A stretch of DNA of 64,000 bases from Methylocella silvestris BL2 (GTDB lineage Bacteria; Pseudomonadota; Alphaproteobacteria; Rhizobiales; Beijerinckiaceae), in assembly GCF_000021745.1 (NCBI RefSeq), contig NC_011666.1, positions 186,001-250,000 on the forward strand. The letters are read 5' to 3'. Positions 58,526 to 64,000 of the stretch are shown here, one piece after another. A program made the position numbers and the translations under genes. Numbering within the stretch: position 1 is the stretch's first letter; each line of letters begins with the position of its first letter. A model generated the notes under the pieces. The model did no database searches. It worked only from the letters and a program-made list of their open reading frames with translations, and had not been told where the DNA came from.

Positions 58526-58909
58526 AGCGGTCCCTCTCATGGACGGCGGACCGCCGTCGGCGCAGCGGCGAATCCTGGAATCGCATCGAAACGCAGCCAA
58601 GGCTGCCCGAAAACCGGCTTCCGGCGCGGGAACTGCCCAGAACAGCGAGCCCCCCGGTCAGAGACAGCTTTTCTCGCACAGCCTTGCGTTTTGCGCCATG
58701 GCTCGCGCATCTTGCGTGAGAGCGCCGCGCCGAAAAAGTGTTGAACAGCCACAGCGTCGCCGCGTCTCCGCTTGACTGCCGCCGCTTGCCTCGGAGAACC
58801 TGTCGCAGGCTGGGCCGGCGTGCGGCAATCAAATTGTCAAAATGTTGTGCTTGGTTGAGACGGCGGGCGGCCCGTATGATCGGGCCGGCGGTCGCGAAGG
58901 ATCAAAACA
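58526..58909. other. Intergenic region between a kinase and a divergent PAP2 gene
   Basis: 384 bp with no supported gene. It contains a stretch (about 58605-58650) whose minus strand reads GAAGCCGGTTTTCGGGCAG, weakly like the dispersed repeat family, and a TTGTCA hexamer near 58836 that may belong to a PAP2 promoter. AAGGA at 58896-58900 is the ribosome-binding site of the next gene. Confidence 0.45.
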
Positions 58910-59569
58910 TTGCCGCGCATGACGGAAAAAGCCTTGACGGCCGATCGGCTCGACGCAGACAGCGCGGACGGCGACCGCGCGTCGGAGGCGCCGGGCCAAC
59001 CGCCTTCGCCCCAGCGCGGCCGGGGCGGGCGGCTTTGGGCCGTCTCCAAGCAGCGGCTGTCTTCGGCCGATCTCGGCGCTGTCCGGTTCTTTTCCCGCTC
59101 AGCGAGATGGCGCGTCGGCAGAACTTCCGCCGTGCTGATCAGCAGGCTTGGCAATGGCTGGCTCTATCCGATTCTTGCTTTGATGATCGTCGAACATTTC
59201 GGCAGCAAGGCGGGGCGCGTGATCCTGGCCGCGGGCCTCAATGCGGGGCTGCTGCACTGCCTCTATCCGCTGATCAAGCGCATGATCGGGCGACCGCGGC
59301 CGTTTCGCATGGACGCGAGGGTCTTGTCGCTGTCCGGCGTTCTCGACGAGCATTCCTTTCCGAGCGGCCACGCCATGACCCTCTGCGGCGTGCTTGTGCC
59401 AATCGTGCTCGCCTGGCCCGATTGTCTTCCCGCCGCGCTGGCGCTCTTGCTTTTGATGGGCTGGGCGCGAATCGCCACCGGCCATCATTATCCGAGCGAC
59501 ATCTGCGCCGGAGCGGCTTTCGGCTTTATCTTGTCTTATCCGCTATCGGTCTGGGCGCTCGCCGTTTAG
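58910..59569 (+). CDS. PAP2-family phosphatase, membrane-bound
   Basis: 219 residues with about five hydrophobic segments after a polar N-terminus of 50 residues. The three acid-phosphatase motifs are complete: KRMIGRPRP (KxxxxxxRP), FPSGHAM (PSGH) and ARIATGHHYPSD (xRxxxxxHxxxD). Substrates in the family are lipid phosphates such as phosphatidate, undecaprenyl pyrophosphate or lipid A phosphates. TTG 58910 fits the AAGGA site 9 nt upstream; the ATG at 58919 is an alternative. The NUDIX gene converges 11 bp downstream. Confidence 0.9.
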   Translation: MPRMTEKALTADRLDADSADGDRASEAPGQPPSPQRGRGGRLWAVSKQRLSSADLGAVRFFSRSARWRVGRTSAVLISRLGNGWLYPILALMIVEHFGSKAGRVILAAGLNAGLLHCLYPLIKRMIGRPRPFRMDARVLSLSGVLDEHSFPSGHAMTLCGVLVPIVLAWPDCLPAALALLLLMGWARIATGHHYPSDICAGAAFGFILSYPLSVWALAV

Positions 59570-59580
59570 ATCATGCCCAG

Positions 59581-60093
59581 TCAAGCCAGCGGTCCGGCCG
59601 GCGCCGCGGCGGTCGCCGCAGCCGATTTCCTCACGCGCGCGGCTTTCGCTTCCATTTTTTCGGCGAAGCGGCCGATGAGCTCCTGAAGCCCTTTGTCGTT
59701 GACGACGTTCTGCGCTTCTGCGGGCTCGAACCAGCGCAAGTCCCGCTGATGCGCTTCCGGCCAGTCGTGCATCTGCTCTTTGACGAGCAAGGGATAGATC
59801 CTGACCTGACACAGCAGGTTTGGAGCGCCTTCCAGCGTCTTGTGAAATCGGAACGATCCAAAAGGTTTATCCGCAACAGCGCCGCGGACGCCCGCCTCCT
59901 CGAACGCTTCGCGCGCGGCGGATTTTGCCGGGTTCAGTCCCTTGATCGGATCGCCTTTGGGAACGATCCATCGTCTGCTCCGCCGCGTCGTGATCAAGAG
60001 AATTTCCAGCGCTCCGGCATGCGTGAAGCGATACGGGAGCGCGCCATATTGGAGGCTGACGGGCGAGGGTTTCCTCACCGGCGGTTTGCTCAA
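59581..60093 (-). CDS. NUDIX hydrolase
   Basis: 170 residues. The NUDIX box spans GLNPAKSAAREAFEEAGVRG (about 52-71), preceded by RRWIVPKGDP as in diphosphoinositol- or diadenosine-polyphosphate hydrolases. The metal-binding REAFEEAG helix is intact. Activity is hydrolysis of a nucleoside diphosphate linked to another moiety; the exact substrate is unknown. TTG 60093 follows GAGGTGG at a normal distance. The basic, alanine-rich C-terminal tail is probably disordered. Confidence 0.92.
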   Translation of the reverse strand: MSKPPVRKPSPVSLQYGALPYRFTHAGALEILLITTRRSRRWIVPKGDPIKGLNPAKSAAREAFEEAGVRGAVADKPFGSFRFHKTLEGAPNLLCQVRIYPLLVKEQMHDWPEAHQRDLRWFEPAEAQNVVNDKGLQELIGRFAEKMEAKAARVRKSAAATAAAPAGPLA

Positions 60094-60500
60094 TCTGTGG
60101 CCACCTCAAACTTCGCCTTGGCGAATTGGACGGAAAGGGATTTTTGATAACTTCAAGGCGTCATCGCTACAGGCAACGCCCAATCTCATCTAACGTTCAA
60201 ACCGGGCTTACGGATAAGCTGATCTTTTATTATATAGCATCTTGACGCCAAGCAAGCGGGACGCCCGCTGCTGAAGCACCTGTCGAATCAATTCTACCGG
60301 CTAGCCATGCCATTTTAGCGAATCATGTCACTGCAATATGACAGCGCGTCGTAGCGCTGACTATGCGCCTGTTGGAATAGGGCGCAACTCGCCGCGCCAC
60401 GACGCGTGCCTTCCGCTCCGCCTGTGAACCGCGCCATTATCGTGGAACCTAATCGATAGGGTCCGGTTAAAGCGCCGTTCAACAATAACGGGAGGACTAT
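60094..60500. other. Intergenic region with an EcfG-type promoter
   Basis: 407 bp. A section near 60210-60240 is strongly AT-rich (CTTTTATTATATAGCATC). The only identifiable element is the EcfG-like promoter at 60444-60468 and the GGGAGGA ribosome-binding site of the following gene. No supported gene or tRNA. Confidence 0.5.
60444..60468 (+). promoter_or_regulatory. Putative EcfG (general stress sigma factor) promoter
   Basis: GGAAC (60444-60448), 17 bases, then GTT (60466-60468), in full GGAAC-N16-GGTT, matches the alphaproteobacterial EcfG consensus GGAAC-N16/17-(C/G)GTT. It lies about 33 bp before the ATG of the small secreted protein gene. Confidence 0.65.
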
Positions 60501-60770
60501 ATGTCAAAACGTTTGATGCTCGCACTCGCCGCTGCTCCGCTGCTGTTCGCCGGGGCCGCTTTCGCGGAATCGGCTGGAACCTCGTCCGGCTCAGCGACCG
60601 GCCAGAATGTTCAGCCGAGCACCGCCATCCAGAAGCAGGAAGGCCGGTCGGCCGAAGATCAGATGACGCCCGCGGGCGGCGGAGCGCCGGGAATTCCGGC
60701 CAAGCCTGGAGCTCAGAGCGGTGAATTGCCCAAGTCCAACATGAATTCCAACGCGAAGCCGCCGCAATAG
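60501..60770 (+). CDS. Small secreted protein, probably general-stress induced
   Basis: 89 residues. A signal peptide (RLMLALAAAPLLFAGAAFA) precedes a 67-residue mature part of low complexity, rich in S, G, Q, P and N, without cysteine (TSSGSATGQNVQPSTAIQ, MTPAGGGAPGIPAKPGAQ). No domain was recognised; the mature protein looks disordered. GGGAGGA is 6 nt before ATG 60501, and an EcfG-type promoter lies directly upstream. Small secreted proteins of this kind are common members of EcfG regulons. Confidence 0.8.
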   Translation: MSKRLMLALAAAPLLFAGAAFAESAGTSSGSATGQNVQPSTAIQKQEGRSAEDQMTPAGGGAPGIPAKPGAQSGELPKSNMNSNAKPPQ

Positions 60771-60772
60771 GT

Positions 60773-60860
60773 CACGATCGTAAACGCAATCGATTCCAAA
60801 GAGTTAGAGCATGGTGTCGGCGCGCAAACTATCCAACTTGTCGGCCTCATGCTCTATTGC
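60773..60860. repeat. Second copy of the Rhizobiales-type intergenic palindromic element
   Basis: TAGAGCATG (60805-60813) pairs perfectly with CATGCTCTA (60848-60856) to give a 9-bp outer stem around a 34-nt interior. The preceding AAACGCAATCGATTCCAAAGA is the same tail as at 27999-28030 in the other orientation. It fills the space between the small secreted gene and the YaiI gene and may end both transcripts. Confidence 0.7.
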
Positions 60861-60868
60861 GACAGCGT

Positions 60869-61369
60869 TTAGGCGAAACCGCGGCGCCTGAGCCGGACGA
60901 TGGCGAGATCGAGGGCGGAGAGAAACGCCGATCGGTCATTTTGCGAAAACGGCTTGGGGCCGCCGGTGATCTCGCCCTGGGAGCGCAGATCGTCAAGAAG
61001 GTTGCGCGTCGCCAGAACCAGACCCATGCGGGCCTCGGTCAAGGCTTTTCCTGTCGGCGAAATGACGTCGGCGCCGGCTTTGACGCAACGGCTGGCCAGT
61101 AGAATATCGGCGGTGACGACAATCGCTCCGCGTCTTGCCCGGGCCGCGATCCAGTCGTCGGCGGCGTCGGGCGCAGCGTCGACGACGACGCGCTGGATCG
61201 CGGGGTCGCGCGGAACAGAAATAAAACTGTTGGCGACGACGTAGACCTTCACGGAGCCTGTCCGTTCCGCCACGCGGTAGATCTCCGTCTTGACCGGGCA
61301 GGCGTCGGCGTCGACGAAAATTTCGATCTCTTGCGGCGAGGCGCTGTCGATTGCGCCGCGGTCCGTCAC
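60869..61369 (-). CDS. YaiI/YqxD (DUF188) family protein
   Basis: 166 residues. The family signature is [22 protein letters not shown] at residues 16-37, with [37 protein letters not shown] and a C-terminal RSAFLSALD segment. The fold is PIN/NYN-like with conserved acidic residues, so nuclease activity is plausible but not shown. The GTG start at 61369 comes two bases after the helicase stop codon (61372-61374), so the two genes are probably co-translated. Confidence 0.93.
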   Translation of the reverse strand: MTDRGAIDSASPQEIEIFVDADACPVKTEIYRVAERTGSVKVYVVANSFISVPRDPAIQRVVVDAAPDAADDWIAARARRGAIVVTADILLASRCVKAGADVISPTGKALTEARMGLVLATRNLLDDLRSQGEITGGPKPFSQNDRSAFLSALDLAIVRLRRRGFA

Positions 61370-61371
61370 GC

Positions 61372-63181
61372 TCAGGCCTTTGTACGATTCGTCCGCCGCG
61401 AAGGCGGCGCGCCGCGCGACGACGAGCCGCCATAGGCGCTTGGCTGAGGCGCGCCTTCCGCGGACTCGATCCGGATCGCGTCCTGGTCTTTGCCGTGGCC
61501 GCCGCCTTGACGCCGCACATTGGCGAAAAATTGTTTCGCGGCAGGCTCGGCGACTTCAAACCAGGTTTCCCGTTCGAAAATTCGGATCGCGCCGATGTCC
61601 TGCTTGGTCACATCGCCACGACGGCACAGCATGGGCAGCAGCCATTTCGGATCGGCCTTTTTCTGCGAGCCGATGTCGAGCTTGAACCAGACGCCGCCTT
61701 CGCCCCCGCGCTGTGGCCCGTTGGGGGGCCCCATCACGGAGAGGCCGGTTTCTGGCGCCTTCGCCTGGATCTTGAACCTCCTCGGCCGCCGGCAGGCGCG
61801 CGCGCAACAGGCGGGCGAGGGCGGCGGCGATGGCCTCAGGCGAGCGCTCGTCCAAAAGAGCGCGGGCGATCTCGGAATCCTCTTCGCCGATCGGCTCGTC
61901 GAGCAGCGGATCGCGCAGCAGCCGCTCGTGATCCAGGCGGCGGATTTCCTCCGCGGTTGGCGGGCCGCTCCAGCTTGGCTGCAATCCGGCTTCCATCAGC
62001 AGGCGCTCGGCGCGTCGCTTGCGCGCGGAGGGCACAAGAATGATGCTGATACCTTTTCGCCCGGCGCGCCCGGTGCGGCCGCTGCGATGCTGCAGAATTT
62101 CGGCGTCGTGCGGAAGATCGGCGTGAATGACCAGCGCGAGGCCGGGCAGGTCGATGCCGCGCGCGGCGACGTCGGTCGCGACACAGACTCGCGCCCGGCC
62201 ATCACGCAAGGCTTGCAACGCATGGTTGCGCTCGTTCTGGCTGAGTTCGCCCGAAAGCAGCGCCGCGGAAAAGCCGCGCTCGACCAGGAAGGCGTGCAAA
62301 TGGCGCACCGCTTCACGGGTATTGCAGAAGACGATCGCGCCCGGCGGATCGATCATGCGCAGCACATTGACGACAGCGTGCTCGATCTCATTCGGCGCGA
62401 CGCGCATCGCCCGATATTCGATGTCGGCGTGGCCGCGTTCCTTGCCGGCGACCTCGATGCGCAGCGCGTTCTTCTGAAAGCGCTTGGCGAGCGTCGCGAT
62501 GCCTTTTGGAAGGGTCGCCGAAAACAACAGGGTGCGGCGTTCGGGCGGCGTCGTTTCGAGGATGAATTCGAGATCCTCGCGAAAGCCGAGATCGAGCATT
62601 TCGTCGGCTTCGTCGAGCACCACCGCCTTCAGGCGCGAAACGATCAGCGCGCCCCGCTCGATGTGATCGCGCAGCCGTCCGGGCGTGCCGACGACGATAT
62701 GCGCGCCCGCGGCCAAGTCCCGCCGCTCGCGTCGCGGCTCCATGCCGCCGACGCAGGAGATCACGCGGGCGCCGGCGTAATGATAGAGCCATTCGAGTTC
62801 GCGCTGCACCTGCAGGGCAAGCTCGCGCGTCGGGGTGATGATCAGGGCGAGCGGTTCGCCGGCCGCGCCGAGCGCCGGGGCGCCGGCGAAAAGATCCTCG
62901 GCGATGGCGAGACCATAGGCCACGGTCTTGCCCGAACCCGTCTGCGCCGAGACAAGCAGGTCGCGGCCGGCGGCGGCGGGCTCCAGCGCCGCCGTCTGCA
63001 CGTCGGTCGCCTGATCGTAATTGCGTTCGGCGAGCGCGCGCGCCAGCGCCGGGTTGGATGATTGGAAAGGCAAGTTTTGAGATATCCTTGAAGGGAGCGC
63101 CGCCGCGACGTCAAACTGCGGGCGGAGCGCGGCCGCGTCTTGCGGCTTCTTGACATAGCGCGATTTCGCCTTTTGCGCCAA
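61372..63181 (-). CDS. DEAD-box RNA helicase with C-terminal DbpA-type RNA-binding domain; single-base frameshift near the domain junction
   Basis: ATP-dependent RNA helicase for ribosome or cold-shock RNA remodelling. The first frame (from ATG 63181) holds Q-motif, [34 protein letters not shown] and [13 protein letters not shown], then turns into unlikely arginine-rich sequence after LPAAEEV. A different frame (61737 to 61372) encodes the expected DbpA-type domain: [28 protein letters not shown] and [15 protein letters not shown]. Removing one base between about 61735 and 61790 joins them; reading GTC for GTTC at 61774-61777 is one solution. It may be a sequencing error, a true mutation or recoding. 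In this window it reads as two frames, so the listed span covers the reconstructed gene. Confidence 0.88.
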
Positions 63182-63336
63182 TCAATCGGGCGCCTTCCGG
63201 TCCGGCGCGCTTTGGCGGACTGCGCAGCCCGTTGAAATGACGGAATTATGACGCTGCGGGCGGCGCCTTTTACCGCGACGGAGCGGGTCCGCCTCTGCTA
63301 TCAAGCCAGTCGCGAAACTTCGGCGAAGAGCGAGCC

Positions 63337-64000
63337 ATGGATTTTTACAGGCGTTTTACCTTCCTCGTCTGCGCTCCGGCCTTCGATGAAAAGGATCTTG
63401 AAGGCCAGCGGTTGCAACAAATCGTCGCCGCGATCGAAAGCGTCGGCGTCGAAGTCATCCATGCAAGACGCACCGAGGACGCCGAGATGGCGGTCCAGAC
63501 GGACGCCGCGATCGGCTGCATGGTGATCGACTGGGGCAAGAAAGGATTTGAGGGAAAGGTCCCGGCCCTGATCAATCTGATGCGCCGCCGCGGCCTTGAA
63601 ATGCCGATCGTCATTCTCGTGCGGCGCCGGCATTTTGAGGAAATCCCGGTCGAGGTGCTGGATTACATCGACGGCTATGTCTTTCTTGCCGAGGAGACGC
63701 CGGAGTTCATCGCCAAGAATCTCGTCAGCCGCCTGCGCCAATATGCCGACACGCTGAAGACGCCGTTTTTCGGCGCGCTTGTCGATTACGCCAATGAGGG
63801 CAATCAGCTGTGGACCTGTCCCGGCCACAATGGCGGGATTTTCTACAGCCGCAGTCCGATCGGGCGCATCTTCGTCGAGCATCTCGGCGAGGCGGTGTTC
63901 CGCGACGATCTCGACAATTCGGTGCTGGAGCTTGGCGATCTTCTGACGCATGAAGGCCCGGCGCTGCGCGCGCAGAAAGAAGCGGCGGCGATCTTCGGCG
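63337..64000 (+). CDS. Orn/Lys/Arg decarboxylase, N-terminal part, cut by the right edge
   Basis: PLP-dependent (fold type I) basic amino acid decarboxylase. 221 residues are visible and the frame is open at the window end. Residues 1-130 form the receiver-like wing domain (RFTFLVCAPAFDEKDLEGQRL, MPIVILVRRRHFEEIP). The start of the main domain is recognisable: WTCPGHNGGIFYSRSPIGRIFVEHLGEAVFRDDLDNSV. The PLP lysine is outside the window, and the substrate cannot be decided here. ATG 63337 has GAAGAG a few bases upstream. The gene is divergent from the helicase with 155 bp between starts. Confidence 0.93.
   Translation, partial: MDFYRRFTFLVCAPAFDEKDLEGQRLQQIVAAIESVGVEVIHARRTEDAEMAVQTDAAIGCMVIDWGKKGFEGKVPALINLMRRRGLEMPIVILVRRRHFEEIPVEVLDYIDGYVFLAEETPEFIAKNLVSRLRQYADTLKTPFFGALVDYANEGNQLWTCPGHNGGIFYSRSPIGRIFVEHLGEAVFRDDLDNSVLELGDLLTHEGPALRAQKEAAAIFG

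Noticed and set aside
58600-58650. Possible fourth copy of the palindromic element
   Set aside because: Only GAAGCCGGTTTTCGGG resembles family members and no paired stem is present.

Overview
The window is a chromosomal segment of a high-GC alphaproteobacterium, most likely of the order Hyphomicrobiales (Rhizobiales). This rests on a B12-dependent ribonucleotide reductase, an NDUFA12-type complex I accessory subunit beside a DUF2155 protein, a glgP-glgB-glgC-glgA-pgm cluster of the Agrobacterium type, an HWE-family histidine kinase, and dispersed palindromic elements that resemble Rhizobiales intergenic repeats. An MxaD-like periplasmic protein next to a YVTN beta-propeller hints at a methylotroph; Beijerinckiaceae or Methylocystaceae is my best guess, not a demonstration. 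I found no rRNA, tRNA, CRISPR array, insertion sequence or prophage.

Layout. 1-3135 (minus): nrdJ, cut by the left edge, with a NrdR-like box upstream. 3532-6056 (plus): an MFS exporter, NDUFA12 and a DUF2155 protein. 6430-13204 (plus): a degP-type protease, an OmpR-type regulator, its sensor kinase and glnE, facing a second multi-PAS kinase (13190-15577, minus). 15919-19269 (minus): an O-methyltransferase downstream of pepN. 19425-20993 (plus): the MxaD-like/beta-propeller pair. 20996-23759 (minus): an LplT-like MFS protein and an extended CDF transporter. 23910-25117 (plus): gloA and otsB, apparently translationally coupled. 25142-30456 (minus): a small secreted protein, an alcohol dehydrogenase, a DUF4436 protein, and a coupled GMC oxidoreductase/aldo-keto reductase pair. 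30890-34805 (plus): ppk1 and ppx. 34866-36065 (minus): rnd. 36228-41702 (plus): aspS and a DUF2126 transglutaminase-like protein. 55273 down to 41868 (minus): a six-gene glycogen operon glgP-glgB-glgC-glgA-pgm-glgX/malQ, whose last gene is a two-enzyme fusion. 55577-64000: a glycine-zipper protein, an HWE kinase, PAP2 and NUDIX proteins, a small secreted protein with an EcfG-type promoter, a YaiI-family protein, a frameshifted DEAD-box helicase, and the start of an Orn/Lys/Arg decarboxylase.

Themes. Much of the window concerns storage polymers and stress: glycogen synthesis and breakdown, polyphosphate synthesis and breakdown, trehalose phosphatase, methylglyoxal detoxification, periplasmic proteolysis and a general-stress promoter.

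I found no wholly new multigene system. The most unusual items are: an atypical in-frame insert in aspS that looks related to the intergenic palindromic repeats; those repeats themselves; a candidate small RNA with a strong terminator at 25636-25717; a terminator hairpin that abuts the ribosome-binding site of the degP-linked regulator; the MxaD-like/beta-propeller cassette; and the GlgX-MalQ fusion.
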